The translations under genes and the position numbers were made by a program. 64,000 nt of DNA from Clostridium collagenovorans DSM 3089 (GTDB lineage Bacteria > Bacillota > Clostridia > Clostridiales > Clostridiaceae): assembly GCF_900130005.1 (NCBI RefSeq), contig NZ_FQXP01000005.1, positions 1 through 64,000 on the forward strand, given 5' to 3'. Position 1 is the first letter of the stretch. Each line of letters opens with the position of its first letter. This document shows, in pieces, positions 39,042-48,609 of this stretch. The notes under the pieces are model-generated. The model did not search any database. It was not told the origin of the DNA and was given only the letters and a program-made list of their open reading frames with translations.

Positions 39042-39070
39042 ATAATACTATAAATTCAACTTATATTCAA
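39042..39070 (-). promoter_or_regulatory. Candidate promoter of the tRNA cluster
   Basis: On the minus strand TTGAAT (39065-39070), a 17-nt spacer and TATTAT (39042-39047) precede the first tRNA by about 30 nt. No stronger pair was found. The match is modest. Confidence 0.45.
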
Positions 39071-39219
39071 CTTGACTTAAGATTATATTATTAAATTATT
39101 TTTATTTTTCTTTATATTGCTTTAATTTTCTATACTTTATTTTATATTAGAAATTATATATTAAATAAAACACAATTTCTAACACTCCATAAATATTACT
39201 CTTCATATTCTATAGAAAA

Positions 39220-39309
39220 TGTTGCACTAACACTAAATACTATAGCATATCATTACTTACAGCTAACTTATAAGTACAATATGCCATATATAAAGTTATT
39301 AGTGCAACA
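39220..39309 (-). terminator. Long dyad after hslO, GTTGCAC type
   Basis: TGTTGCACTAA (39220-39230) and TTAGTGCAACA (39299-39309) are exact complements separated by about 68 nt. The minus-strand transcript ends in ACATTTTCTATAG. It follows hslO by about 55 nt and could end it. A related GTTGCACT/AGTGTGACAG hairpin recurs between oppA and oppB near 53.15 kb. Confidence 0.55.
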
Positions 39310-39364
39310 GCCCTTATACTTTACTTGATTATTTACAATTTTAAAAGTTACTTATTCATAAAAT

Positions 39365-40243
39365 CTACAGATTGTTAATTATCTCTAGTAAATCTTCTGG
39401 AGTAAAATCATATTTTCTTCCGCAGAATTGACATTGTATACTTTCAGTTTTGCCATCTTTATGTATTGATTCAAGTTCCTGTTTTCCTAAGCTTATTAAA
39501 GCCTTCTCAACTTTTTCTCTTTTACAATCACAAAGATACTGAGGAACTACAGTATCGTATAATTTTAAATCCATATCATCAAAGTATAAATTTAAAATAT
39601 CCTCTACAGTCTTTCCTTCACTGATAAGTTTAGTTATAGGTGGATTTTCTTCTAATCTAAAAGTAATAATATCAGCTAAGCCCTCTGGCGCACCTGGCAT
39701 CATTTGAATAATAAGACCACCTGAAGCTTTTATACTGTGATCCACATCAACTAAAACTCCTACTCCAACCGCAGTAGGAATTTGTTCTGATACAGTATAA
39801 TAGTATGCTAAATCATCACCAATCTCTCCTGTGTATATTGGTGAGTGACCAACATATGGCTCTTTTAATCCCATATCTCTAATTACAATTAGTGAACCAT
39901 CTTTTCCAATAGCTCCACCAACATCTAACTTACCTTTTTCATTAGTAGGTAACTCAACTCTAGGGTTACCTATAAAACCTTTTACTGAAGCATCAGAGCT
40001 AGCAGTTACAACTACCCCCTTTGCTTCTCCGCCACCATCGATTTTCAATGTTAACTTATCCTTTTCTGATTTCATCATAGATCCCATAATGCTACCAGCT
40101 GTTAACATTCTTCCTAAAGCTGCAGCTGCAGTTGGTGTACATCCATGAATTTTAGTAGCTTCATTTACCATTTCAGTAGTAATAGCAACTGTTATTCTGA
40201 CATCCCCACTATGAGCCGTAGCTCTTATTAATTTATCACTCAT
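39365..40243 (-). CDS. hslO: Redox-regulated chaperone Hsp33
   Basis: 292 residues, normal length. The C-terminal zinc switch is intact: Cys238-Asp-Cys240 and Cys271-Gln-Phe-Cys274, which bind zinc when reduced and form disulfides to activate the holdase under oxidative heat stress. N-terminal core begins SDKLIRATAHSGDVRI and includes ATKIHGCTPTAAAALGRML. GGAGGG before ATG 40243. It lies just downstream of the methyltransferase gene (30 nt), so cotranscription is likely. Cytoplasmic. Confidence 0.97.
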   Translation of the reverse strand: MSDKLIRATAHSGDVRITVAITTEMVNEATKIHGCTPTAAAALGRMLTAGSIMGSMMKSEKDKLTLKIDGGGEAKGVVVTASSDASVKGFIGNPRVELPTNEKGKLDVGGAIGKDGSLIVIRDMGLKEPYVGHSPIYTGEIGDDLAYYYTVSEQIPTAVGVGVLVDVDHSIKASGGLIIQMMPGAPEGLADIITFRLEENPPITKLISEGKTVEDILNLYFDDMDLKLYDTVVPQYLCDCKREKVEKALISLGKQELESIHKDGKTESIQCQFCGRKYDFTPEDLLEIINNL

Positions 40244-40273
40244 TAAAATCCCTCCAACATTAGAAATATCTAT

Positions 40274-41014
40274 TTATTTTTTCTTCACTACATATGTAAT
40301 TCTTTCACACTTTTCATGAATTTCTTTTTCACAATAATTATCTAATTTTTCAAGTACCCTAAGTCCTGCTGACTCTAAAAGAACTTCTATTTCTTCCTCT
40401 TTATAAGCTCTTTCTGTATGTACCTCATCAAATCTACTATACTCTTGTCCATTTTTTATGAAGAATGTTAACTCCATGTCAATTATGTCATTCTCTAAAA
40501 AATTTTGCCATAGATAAAAGATATCTCCTTCATCGTAATTGTAAACTTGATTTCCTAATATATGTATAAGTTTATAGTAAGAATTTATATCAAATAAAAA
40601 CATTCCATCATCTTTCAGTAAAGACTTCACTGATTTAAAAAATTCTAAAACATCCTCATCTTCTAATAAATAATTAGTAGAATCAAGACAACATGTTATT
40701 AAATCAAATTTTCTATTGAGACACAACTCCCTCATATCTTGACATATAAATCTAGCTTTTAATCCTTCTTTTCTAAATTTTTCTTCTGCCACTGTTAGCA
40801 TCTCTTGCGATAAATCTACTGCCCAAGTATTTTTAAATTTCTTACATAAATGTTGAGTAAAGTTACCAGTACCACAAGCTACATCTAGATAGTTTTCAAA
40901 GTCCACACCATATTTATCACATTTGTCTTTAATTACAGATGCCCATAACTTATAATCTATATCACTATTAATTAGATTATCATAAATGTCTGCTAAATCT
41001 CTATAACATTCCAC
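40274..41014 (-). CDS. Class I SAM-dependent methyltransferase
   Basis: About 246 residues. I choose GTG 41014 (MECYRDLADIYDNL): a GAGAGG purine tract lies before it, whereas ATG 41026 directly abuts that tract. Motif I is LDVACGTGNFTQ, followed by TWAVDLSQEMLTVAEEK (motif II region) and FDLITCCLDSTNYLL (motif IV area), all typical of the Rossmann methyltransferase fold. Substrate is not indicated. It resembles the family often annotated as ubiquinone-type or small-molecule methyltransferases. Downstream hslO begins 30 nt later. Confidence 0.82.
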   Translation of the reverse strand: MECYRDLADIYDNLINSDIDYKLWASVIKDKCDKYGVDFENYLDVACGTGNFTQHLCKKFKNTWAVDLSQEMLTVAEEKFRKEGLKARFICQDMRELCLNRKFDLITCCLDSTNYLLEDEDVLEFFKSVKSLLKDDGMFLFDINSYYKLIHILGNQVYNYDEGDIFYLWQNFLENDIIDMELTFFIKNGQEYSRFDEVHTERAYKEEEIEVLLESAGLRVLEKLDNYCEKEIHEKCERITYVVKKK

Positions 41015-41108
41015 TATAAATCTCATCCTCTCTTCTTAATATAAATATATTTTATAAGAAAATGTGAACTTTGTCCAACCATCTAATTAATCTTAACACT
41101 TAAAATTA

Positions 41109-41351
41109 TTACTGAATATCCTTATTCTTAGGTAGATTCATGGCTTTCTTTTTCTTTGTCATGATACCACCTATTCTACCTGTCTCCTCAGCTGTTAAAG
41201 CACCCCATCCATATTGGTCAACCTTATGGTCAAGACCTAACTCAGTTGCTATTTCGTATTTAATTTTTTCTCTCATTAACTCCATTTCACTGAGACTTTT
41301 ATTAGCTTTTATTTTAGCTTTTATAACTTTCTTTAAAGGTGTTTTTCCCAT
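41109..41351 (-). CDS. Divergent alpha/beta-type small acid-soluble spore protein (Ssp4-like)
   Basis: 80 residues from ATG 41351, preceded by GGGAGG at 8 nt. SASP features: KYEIATELG (the Gpr protease site, cut after Glu33), YGWGALTAEETGRIGGIMTKKKK, which is the DNA-binding second helix and its GPG-like loop. Typical alpha/beta SASPs run about 60-70 residues; here a longer basic N-terminal extension (MGKTPLKKVIKAKIKANK) recalls C. perfringens Ssp4, whose variant is linked to spore heat and nitrite resistance. That pairing is from memory. It should coat spore DNA and be degraded at germination. Confidence 0.85.
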   Translation of the reverse strand: MGKTPLKKVIKAKIKANKSLSEMELMREKIKYEIATELGLDHKVDQYGWGALTAEETGRIGGIMTKKKKAMNLPKNKDIQ

Positions 41352-41465
41352 AAAGTATACCTCCCTATAATAATTTCTATTAAGATTATTTCCCAAATGA
41401 AGAATTTTTATTCTATATTATATCTTTATTTGAGATAGGGATAAAAACTCTAAATTTTAAGGCAT

Positions 41466-41500
41466 AAAAAAGGAAGCCTAAATTTAGACTTCCTCTTTAT
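41466..41500 (-). terminator. Terminator of the oppA tail
   Basis: GGAAGTCTAAA and TTTAGGCTTCC arms (about 41472-41494) pair with G-U wobble, followed by TTTTTTAT on the minus strand. It lies about 50 nt past the distal oppA stop. Confidence 0.88.
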
Positions 41501-41546
41501 TAGTTGAATTTTATTAGGTTTTATATTCTTAAAACTTTGCTACCTA

Positions 41547-43286
41547 TTATCTACCTTTAATATAGACTCCTTTGTAGTCCATACAGTAATCAGCCAATCC
41601 TGGTGCCTTGAAATCCTTAACATACTTTCTAGTATAGAATTTAGTTAAGCCATGTTCAAATGGAGTTACTAAAACATCATCATAAGTTAAGATTTTTTCA
41701 GCTTTACTGTATAGCTCAACTCTCTTCTTAGGATCCTTTTCATTAGCAGCATCTGTTATAGCTTTATCAAAGTCTGCATTTTTCCATCCTAAATATGAGT
41801 AATATCCTCCATCAGAGTTATATATATCTATAAAGTTTGATGGATCATCAAAGTCTGCTGACCAACCACCTACTGCTATATCGAATTCACCATTTTTCAT
41901 TTTTTCATACATTATTTGATATTGAGAAGTTACAACGTTTACATTTACTCCAAGTTTTTCCTTCCATTTGTTTTGGAACCATTCACCTTGCTTTTTACAG
42001 AACTCATTATCTCCTCTCATATGAATAGATATCTCTAATTTAGATGGATCATCACCTAATCCTGCTTCCTTCATACCTTCTATTAATAAAGCCTTAGGAT
42101 CTTTCACTTCTTCAACTAATTTCTTAGTATATTGAGGTTTACCAGCTTCTTCTTGGAAACTCTTTCCTTCGATAGTTACATTATCAGGTATAAATTGATA
42201 TCCTGGTATATTGTTTCCATTAGCCATGTCCTTGCCATATTGATCTCTATCAAAAGATGTTGCAAAAGCTTTTCTTATTTTTAAATTACTTGCTGGACCA
42301 GTCTTTGGATTAAATATTAAAGTTTCAACATTATATCCTGGAGTCTTTTTAATATCAAAGTTTCCTGAAGCATCGAACTTTTCAACCCACTCTGGCTTAC
42401 TTACACCACCTCTATCAACTTCTCCATTAAATAAAGCTTGCATTCCTGAGTTAGAATCTTGAATTATATGCTTAGTAATTTTCTCTAAGTATACATGATC
42501 CTTATCCCAGTAATTTGGATTTTTCTCGTATGTTAAGTTACCATTATGCTTCCACTCTTTTAAAATATATGGTCCATTTGACATTGTCATATCAGCTTCT
42601 GTACCATATTTAGCTCCAAATTCTTCTATTGCTTTCTTTTGAACTGGCTTAAATGTTGGGAAGTAAGAAAGCTGTAAGAAGTATGGAGTTGATTGAACTA
42701 ACTCAAACTTTAATGTATAATCATCAACTGCTTTTACTCCAACTTTTTCTAAAGCTGCATCTATAGTCGCATCATCTTTTCCTGTTAATTTTATTGCATC
42801 AGCAGCACCCTTTATAATAGGAGCTACGAAAGATGAATACTCTGCAGCTACTCTTGGATCACAAACTCTTTTTAATGAATATTCAAAATCTTTTGCTGTT
42901 ACCGGAGTTCCATCTTGCCATTTAGCATCTTTTCTTAACTTGAAAGTAAATTCTGTTGAATCAGCATTTCCTTCCCACTTTTCAGCAACACCTGCTTCTA
43001 TTTTATCTACTCCACTTTCTGTACCAACTACTCTTGTTAGTCCTTCATGTATTGGAGCTAATCCTTCCCATGTAGTTGTGATAGATGCTATTGTTGGATC
43101 AAGTAATTGAGGCTCTCCCCCAAACACATTTAAAACTTGTTCCTTGTCCATTTCTGGTTTTCCACTATTATCTTTTCCTGATTCATTCCCCTTTGGATCT
43201 TCTTTTTTATCACCACAACCAACTAATGCTGATGTTGAAAGTACTGATAAAGCTAAAAGTGTAGCAAGAATTTTTTTGCTTTTCAT
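41547..43286 (-). CDS. oppA: Oligopeptide ABC transporter substrate-binding lipoprotein (copy 2)
   Basis: 579 residues. Signal peptide with lipobox LVGC (mature Cys at about residue 24), followed by a Gly/Lys/Asp-rich linker and the SBP_bac_5 fold: LDPTIASITTTWEGLAPIHEGLTRV, FKLRKDAKWQDGTPVTAKDFEYSLKRV, and VGGWSADFDDPSNFIDIYNS. It is closely related to the upstream copy (43750-45486), so a recent tandem duplication. Captures peptides for oppBCDF. GGGGGG before the ATG. A CodY-like box lies about 185 nt upstream, suggesting its own control. Confidence 0.95.
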   Translation of the reverse strand: MKSKKILATLLALSVLSTSALVGCGDKKEDPKGNESGKDNSGKPEMDKEQVLNVFGGEPQLLDPTIASITTTWEGLAPIHEGLTRVVGTESGVDKIEAGVAEKWEGNADSTEFTFKLRKDAKWQDGTPVTAKDFEYSLKRVCDPRVAAEYSSFVAPIIKGAADAIKLTGKDDATIDAALEKVGVKAVDDYTLKFELVQSTPYFLQLSYFPTFKPVQKKAIEEFGAKYGTEADMTMSNGPYILKEWKHNGNLTYEKNPNYWDKDHVYLEKITKHIIQDSNSGMQALFNGEVDRGGVSKPEWVEKFDASGNFDIKKTPGYNVETLIFNPKTGPASNLKIRKAFATSFDRDQYGKDMANGNNIPGYQFIPDNVTIEGKSFQEEAGKPQYTKKLVEEVKDPKALLIEGMKEAGLGDDPSKLEISIHMRGDNEFCKKQGEWFQNKWKEKLGVNVNVVTSQYQIMYEKMKNGEFDIAVGGWSADFDDPSNFIDIYNSDGGYYSYLGWKNADFDKAITDAANEKDPKKRVELYSKAEKILTYDDVLVTPFEHGLTKFYTRKYVKDFKAPGLADYCMDYKGVYIKGR

Positions 43287-43467
43287 TAATAATTCCCCCC
43301 TAATAAGTTAACTAAATAATGTATAGTACATTAACTAAATTTAATTTATAGTAAAAATAGAAAGTATTTATTTTCTATCTATTTTCTTCTATTTTTATTT
43401 GTTTTATTTTATATATATAATATATCATGGAATAATCTTTTGCAAGCTTTTTTTGCAAAATATAAAT

Positions 43468-43482
43468 AATTTTCTGAATTTT
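43468..43482. promoter_or_regulatory. CodY-box-like sequence upstream of distal oppA
   Basis: AATTTTCTGAATTTT matches AATTTTCWGAAAATT at 13 of 15 positions, about 185 nt before the distal oppA start. CodY commonly controls peptide uptake in Firmicutes. Confidence 0.4.
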
Positions 43483-43708
43483 TAGTATATTAGATATATA
43501 AATTCATTTATTTGCAACATTCATAATTGTTGTTGCAGCCATTTCTCTATTTGTTGGTTTTTATTTCTATTTTTGTTTATTGAGACTATTCTATATTACT
43601 TGAATAAATATTGCAATAAAATATTTTAAATTAAATCATAAAAATATTTTTATATTTTAAGTTTATTTACATAGGTTGTAAAATATTACACTTTATTTTT
43701 TAAAAATA

Positions 43709-43731
43709 AAAGAGACCACAATTGTGACCTC
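43709..43731 (-). terminator. Terminator after the proximal oppA
   Basis: AGAGGTCACA and TGTGGTCTCT arms pair with two wobbles around ATT, followed on the minus strand by TTTTATTTTT. It sits about 20 nt past the proximal oppA stop and separates the two oppA genes. Confidence 0.85.
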
Positions 43732-43749
43732 TTTTTTACTTTAACTTTA

Positions 43750-45486
43750 TTATCTACCTTGAGTGTAAACACCTTTGTAGTCCATACAGTAACTTGCAAG
43801 ACCTGGTAGGTTATAGTTTTTAATATATTTTCTTTGATAAGTGTTATATTTTCCGTGCTCAAATGGAGTTATTAACACATCATCATAAGTAAGGATTTTT
43901 TCAGCCTTTGTATATATTTCCGCTCTCTTTTGAGGATCTGTTTCCATTTCCCCATCTTTTATCAGCTTATTATACTCTTCATTTTTCCATCCTAAATATG
44001 AGTAGTAACCACCCTCTGAAACATAAAGATCTAAGAAGTTTGATGGATCATCAAAGTCTGCTGACCAACCACCTACTGCTATATTGTAATCACCATTCTT
44101 CATATTTTCAAACATAATTTGATATTGAAGTGTTACAACCTTCACATTTATTCCTAAAGACTCTTTCCATTTATTTTGGAACCATTCACCTTGTTTCTTA
44201 CAGAACTCATTATCACCTCTCATAGTGATAGAGATATCTAATTTAGATGGATCATCACCTAAACCAGCTTCCTTCATACCTTCAATTAATAAAGCCTTAG
44301 GATCTTTAACTTCTTCAATTAATTTTTTAGTATATTTAGGAGCACCAGCTCTTTCTTGGAAGCTCTTTCCATCTAAAGAAACTGTATCTGGTACAAACTC
44401 ATATGCTGGAATATTTAATCCCTGAGCCATATCTTTACTATATTGATCTCTATCGAATCCAGCAGCTAATGCTTTTCTGATTTTAATATTGGATGTAGGA
44501 CCTTCTTTAGGATTAAATATTAATGATTCAACACCATAGTCTGGTCTAGAAATAACATCAAAATCTCCAGATTGATCAAATTTTTGAATCCATTGTGGGT
44601 CGTTTACACCACCTCTATCAACTTCTCCATTGTATATAGCTTGCATTGCAGAGTTAGTATCTTGTACGTTGATTTTGTGTATTTTTTCTATAAATACATT
44701 ATCTTTATCCCAGTAGTTAGGGTTTTTCTCATATGTCATACTTCCATTATGTTTCCAGTCTGTTAAGATGTAAGGTCCATTAGCCATAGTTTTTTCTGCT
44801 TCTGTACCATATTTAGAACCATATTCTTCGATAGCTTTCTTTTGAACTGGTTTTAAAGTTGGGAAATATGATAATTGTAAGAAATATGGTGTAGGTTTTG
44901 TTAATTCAAATTTTAATGTATAATCATCAACAGCAGTAACACCTAATTTCTCTAAAGCTGCATCAATTGTAGCATCATCTTTACCGGTTAAACTAGTACA
45001 TTCTTTAGCACCTTTTAAAAATGGATCTAAGAATGTTGCATAGTCTGAAGCTACTCTTGGGTCAACTACTCTTTTTAATGAGTAAACGAAATCCTGTGCT
45101 GTTACAGGTGTTCCATCTTGCCACTTAGCGTCTTTTCTTAACTTGAAAGTAAACTCTGTTGAATCATCATTTCCTTCCCAACTCTCAGCAACACCAGGTT
45201 CTATTTTATCTGCTCCACCATTTTGTGAACCAACAACTCTTGTTAAACCCTCATGCATTGGTCCTAATGCTTCCCAAGTAGTTGTAATAGATGCAATTGT
45301 TGGATCAAGTAATTGAGGCTCTCCCCCAAATATGTTTAAATATTGATCCTTATCCTTATCTCCTGAGTTTGTACTCCCTTGATTATCTTTACCTGAAGCT
45401 TCTTTTTTATCACCACAACCAACTAATGCTGATGTTGAAAGTACTGATAGTGCTAATATTGTAGCTAAAATCTTTTTGCTTTTCAT
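43750..45486 (-). CDS. oppA: Oligopeptide ABC transporter substrate-binding lipoprotein (copy 1)
   Basis: 578 residues from ATG 45486, 6 nt behind GGGGGAG; a TTG one codon earlier is unnecessary. Lipobox LVGC near residue 23-24, then a Gly/Asp/Ser linker and the SBP_bac_5 domain with the same conserved blocks as the downstream copy (ASITTTWEALGPMHEGL, DGTPVTAQDFVYSLKRV, GGWSADFDDPSNFLDLY). It binds oligopeptides outside the membrane and hands them to OppBC. Separated from oppF by a stable hairpin (45538-45568), which could protect or partly terminate the transcript. Confidence 0.95.
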   Translation of the reverse strand: MKSKKILATILALSVLSTSALVGCGDKKEASGKDNQGSTNSGDKDKDQYLNIFGGEPQLLDPTIASITTTWEALGPMHEGLTRVVGSQNGGADKIEPGVAESWEGNDDSTEFTFKLRKDAKWQDGTPVTAQDFVYSLKRVVDPRVASDYATFLDPFLKGAKECTSLTGKDDATIDAALEKLGVTAVDDYTLKFELTKPTPYFLQLSYFPTLKPVQKKAIEEYGSKYGTEAEKTMANGPYILTDWKHNGSMTYEKNPNYWDKDNVFIEKIHKINVQDTNSAMQAIYNGEVDRGGVNDPQWIQKFDQSGDFDVISRPDYGVESLIFNPKEGPTSNIKIRKALAAGFDRDQYSKDMAQGLNIPAYEFVPDTVSLDGKSFQERAGAPKYTKKLIEEVKDPKALLIEGMKEAGLGDDPSKLDISITMRGDNEFCKKQGEWFQNKWKESLGINVKVVTLQYQIMFENMKNGDYNIAVGGWSADFDDPSNFLDLYVSEGGYYSYLGWKNEEYNKLIKDGEMETDPQKRAEIYTKAEKILTYDDVLITPFEHGKYNTYQRKYIKNYNLPGLASYCMDYKGVYTQGR

Positions 45487-45537
45487 CAATAACTCCCCCT
45501 AATAAATTCAACTATAATATATATGATATATATGTAT

Positions 45538-45568
45538 ATTTCATCTGGAGAAGAACTCCAGATGAAAT
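45538..45568 (-). other. Intercistronic hairpin between oppF and oppA
   Basis: A perfect 13-bp stem, ATTTCATCTGGAG with its complement, and a 5-nt loop. No T-run follows in the minus-strand direction, so it is more likely a processing or mRNA-stabilising hairpin than a terminator. It could raise oppA RNA over the transporter part. Confidence 0.6.
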
Positions 45569-45644
45569 ATTTTACTTTTTTATACTACATCAATTCAATA
45601 GAATTTTCAACAGTATGAACTACTTATTTCTCATATACTTCCAA

Positions 45645-46610
45645 CTATAGTATATGACAAGCTGCAAAGTGTCCAGGTTTTACTTCCTTTAATTCAGGTG
45701 TTGTTTGTTTACAAACATCCTTAGCATATCTACATCTACCTGCAAACTTACATCCTGGTTTAGGATTAATTGGACTTGGAACTTCACCCTCTAAGTGAAT
45801 TCTTTCCTTGCTCTTCTCAACCTCTGGGTCTGGAATAGGAATAGCAGATAATAGTGCTTGAGTATATGGATGTAATGGCTCTGCGTACAAGTCTGCACTT
45901 GGAGCAAGTTCAACCATATTTCCTAAATACATAACCCCAACTCTATCTGAAATATGCTTAACCATTGAAAGGTCATGCGCTATAAATAAGTAAGTTAAGC
46001 CTAATTCATTTTGTAATTTTATAAGAAGGTTAACTACTTGAGCTTGAATAGAAACGTCAAGTGCTGATATAGGTTCATCACACACTATGAAATCTGGTTC
46101 TATAGCTAAAGCTCTAGCAATACCTATTCTTTGTCTTTGTCCACCAGAGAACTCGTGAGGGAATCTAGAAGCATGCTCCTTATTTAACCCTACTAAACTA
46201 AGTAACTCATAGATTTTCTTTGTTCTATCTTCACCTGTATATAATTTATGAACATCTATTCCCTCTGCTATAATATCCCCAACTGTCATTCTTGGATTTA
46301 ATGATGCATAAGGATCTTGGAATATTACTTGTGCTCTTTTTGAGAATTCTTTTTTATCTTTTTTGTTTAATTTGTGAACATCATGTCCATCAAAGATTAC
46401 TTCTCCTTCTGTTGCACCATACATACCCATTATTGTTCTACCACAAGTTGTTTTACCACATCCAGACTCTCCAACAAGTCCTAATGTTTCTCCTTTATGG
46501 ATATCAAAACTTACACCATCAACAGCCTTTAAAATTGCTTTTGGACCAACTTTAAAGTGTTTTTTTAGATTTTTTACTTCTATTAATACTTCATGATTTT
46601 TTGTTGACAT
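45645..46610 (-). CDS. oppF: Oligopeptide ABC transporter ATPase OppF
   Basis: 321 residues. Walker A GESGCGKTTCGRT at about 46-55, Q-loop, signature LSGGQ-type FSGGQRQRIGIARAL, Walker B FIVCDEPISALDVS, and the C-terminal oligopeptide-binding-type extension with Cys-rich KPGCKFAGRCRYAKDVCKQ. Forms the heterodimeric ATPase with OppD. Its ATG is 4 nt from the oppD stop, so translation is coupled. The second opp cluster in the window lacks an OppF. Confidence 0.96.
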   Translation of the reverse strand: MSTKNHEVLIEVKNLKKHFKVGPKAILKAVDGVSFDIHKGETLGLVGESGCGKTTCGRTIMGMYGATEGEVIFDGHDVHKLNKKDKKEFSKRAQVIFQDPYASLNPRMTVGDIIAEGIDVHKLYTGEDRTKKIYELLSLVGLNKEHASRFPHEFSGGQRQRIGIARALAIEPDFIVCDEPISALDVSIQAQVVNLLIKLQNELGLTYLFIAHDLSMVKHISDRVGVMYLGNMVELAPSADLYAEPLHPYTQALLSAIPIPDPEVEKSKERIHLEGEVPSPINPKPGCKFAGRCRYAKDVCKQTTPELKEVKPGHFAACHIL

Positions 46611-46613
46611 AAT

Positions 46614-47636
46614 CTAAACACCTACCTTTTTTAAAGCTTCAGCAACATCCACCTTAGGTGCATATGGGTGTCTTAACCAACAAGCCACTTCATGTGTATC
46701 AGTTAATGACTCAGCAGTAGGTGGTAATTCCCTACAAATCTTCATACAGTGTTTACATCTTGCTGCAAAACCACATCCCTTTGGAGGTGCAATTAGATCT
46801 GGAGGAGTTCCCCCTAAAGCGTAAAGGCTTCCTTTATGCTCAGTATCTAATCTTGGAACTGATTGAAGTAATGCTACTGTATATGGGTGTTGAGGATTAT
46901 AGAAAATTTCATTAATTGTTCCTCTTTCTATAACTTCTCCAGCATACATTACTTGAATTCTATCAGCTACATCAGCAACAACACCAAGGTCATGAGTTAC
47001 AAGTATAACTGCTGTACCTAATTTTTTCTGTAAGTCACCGATTAAATCCATTATTTGAGCTTGAATTGTAACGTCCAATGCAGTTGTTGGTTCGTCTGCT
47101 ATAAGAACCTTTGGAGAACAAGCTAGTGCTATAGCTATCATAGCTCTTTGTCTCATACCACCTGAGAATTCATGTGGATATTGTTTAACTCTTTTTTCAG
47201 CATTAGGTACATTAACTAATTTAAGCATTTTTATTGCTTCATCCATTGCTTCTTTCTTCTTCATTCCTCTGTGAATTATTAAGCTTTCAGCAATTTGTTT
47301 TCCAACTTGCATTGTTGGGTTTAAAGATGTCATTGGATCTTGGAATATCATTGATATCTCAGATCCTCTATATGGTCTCATTTCCTTTTCAGAAAGAGTT
47401 AATAACTCTTTACCTTCAAATAATACTGATGAAGTCTCTTTTATTTCAGCTGGTGGAGTTGATAAAAGTCTCATTATAGCCTTAGATGTAACTGATTTAC
47501 CACATCCAGATTCACCAACTATTGCAAGAGTTTCTCCTTTATTTAAATGAAAACTAACATTTCTAACTGCTTTAACCTCTCCCGCATAAGTATGAAAGGA
47601 AACGTTAAGGTTTTTAACTTCTAATATTTTTTCCAT
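46614..47636 (-). CDS. oppD: Oligopeptide ABC transporter ATPase OppD
   Basis: 340 residues. Walker A GESGCGKSVTSKAIM near residue 40, signature FSGGMRQRAMIAIAL, Walker B VLIADEPTTALDVT, and switch VTHDLGVVADVADR. The C-terminal CGFAARCKHCMKIC set is the usual Cys cluster of OppD/DppD. GGGAGG before ATG 47636. Works with OppF on OppBC. Confidence 0.96.
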   Translation of the reverse strand: MEKILEVKNLNVSFHTYAGEVKAVRNVSFHLNKGETLAIVGESGCGKSVTSKAIMRLLSTPPAEIKETSSVLFEGKELLTLSEKEMRPYRGSEISMIFQDPMTSLNPTMQVGKQIAESLIIHRGMKKKEAMDEAIKMLKLVNVPNAEKRVKQYPHEFSGGMRQRAMIAIALACSPKVLIADEPTTALDVTIQAQIMDLIGDLQKKLGTAVILVTHDLGVVADVADRIQVMYAGEVIERGTINEIFYNPQHPYTVALLQSVPRLDTEHKGSLYALGGTPPDLIAPPKGCGFAARCKHCMKICRELPPTAESLTDTHEVACWLRHPYAPKVDVAEALKKVGV

Positions 47637-47659
47637 GATTTTTTCCTCCCTCTAATTAA

Positions 47660-48595
47660 TTATTGACGTAGACGTGGGTCTAATGCATCGTTTAATCCAT
47701 CTCCTAACATTTGGAAACAGAACATTACTAAACTTATCAATAAACATGGGAAGAATAACTCATGAGGATAGAACATTATTTGCCCTTGTGCTTGTGATGC
47801 CATAGCACCCCAGCTTGTATTAGGTGATTGAACTCCTAAGCCTATATAACTTAAGAATGCTTCACTGAATATAAATCCTGGAACTGATAATGTAATATCA
47901 ACAAGCAATACTCCTAAAGCGTTTGGTAATAAGTGTTTTGCTATAACTCTAGTTGGACTTGCTCCTAAACTTTGAGATGCAAGTACGAATTCCTGCTCTC
48001 TAACTTGAAGAAGTTGTCCTCTTACTAATCTTGATGTACCACACCAAGAAGTTAATGACATGGCTAAAATCAACCATTTTATTTCTTTACCAAATATTAA
48101 TGAAATAAGTATAACTAATACTAGATAAGGCATAGATGAAATAATTTCAACTAATCTCATCATAATATTGTCTATTAATCCACCAAAGTAACCAGCTATA
48201 CCACCGTATATTGATCCAACTATAGCCATAATCGCTGTACAACATAATCCTATAGCTATAGATACTCTACCACCCATCCATACTCTTGAGAATATGTCTC
48301 TTCCTAGGTCGTCAGTACCGAACCAAAATTCTGCACTTGGTACACTATTTTTTATATCACCATTAATATAATCAAAATCATGTGGTGATAAACTTGGCCC
48401 TATTAAAGTCATTAAAATTATAACAATTAATAAAGCTGCTGAAAATAAAGCTAATTTATTTTGTTTAAATCTTCTCCAAGCATCTTGTAAATAAGTCATA
48501 CTCGGTCTAGATATTTTTTCTGCGTCACTTGAATCTACTCCAATTACTTCAAAGAGATCCTTAGTTATTTCAATTTTTGAAGCATTATTCTCCAT
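47660..48595 (-). CDS. oppC: Oligopeptide ABC transporter permease OppC
   Basis: 311 residues with the N-terminal cytoplasmic arm, SYLQDAWRRFKQNKLALFSAALL first membrane helix, FGTDDLGRDIFSRVWMGGRVS loop and EAFLSYIGLGVQSPNTSWGAM coupling region of the inner-membrane OppC/DppC family. About six membrane segments. AGGAGG before ATG 48595. Confidence 0.96.
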   Translation of the reverse strand: MENNASKIEITKDLFEVIGVDSSDAEKISRPSMTYLQDAWRRFKQNKLALFSAALLIVIILMTLIGPSLSPHDFDYINGDIKNSVPSAEFWFGTDDLGRDIFSRVWMGGRVSIAIGLCCTAIMAIVGSIYGGIAGYFGGLIDNIMMRLVEIISSMPYLVLVILISLIFGKEIKWLILAMSLTSWCGTSRLVRGQLLQVREQEFVLASQSLGASPTRVIAKHLLPNALGVLLVDITLSVPGFIFSEAFLSYIGLGVQSPNTSWGAMASQAQGQIMFYPHELFFPCLLISLVMFCFQMLGDGLNDALDPRLRQ

Positions 48596-48609
48596 TTATG
48601 ATTCCTCCT

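Larger units (their letters stand above)
43287..43749. other. Gap between the two oppA genes
   Basis: AT-rich 463-nt gap. It holds a terminator for the proximal oppA (43709-43731), a CodY-like box (43468-43482) and the upstream region of the distal oppA. No reading frame is convincing. Confidence 0.5.
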
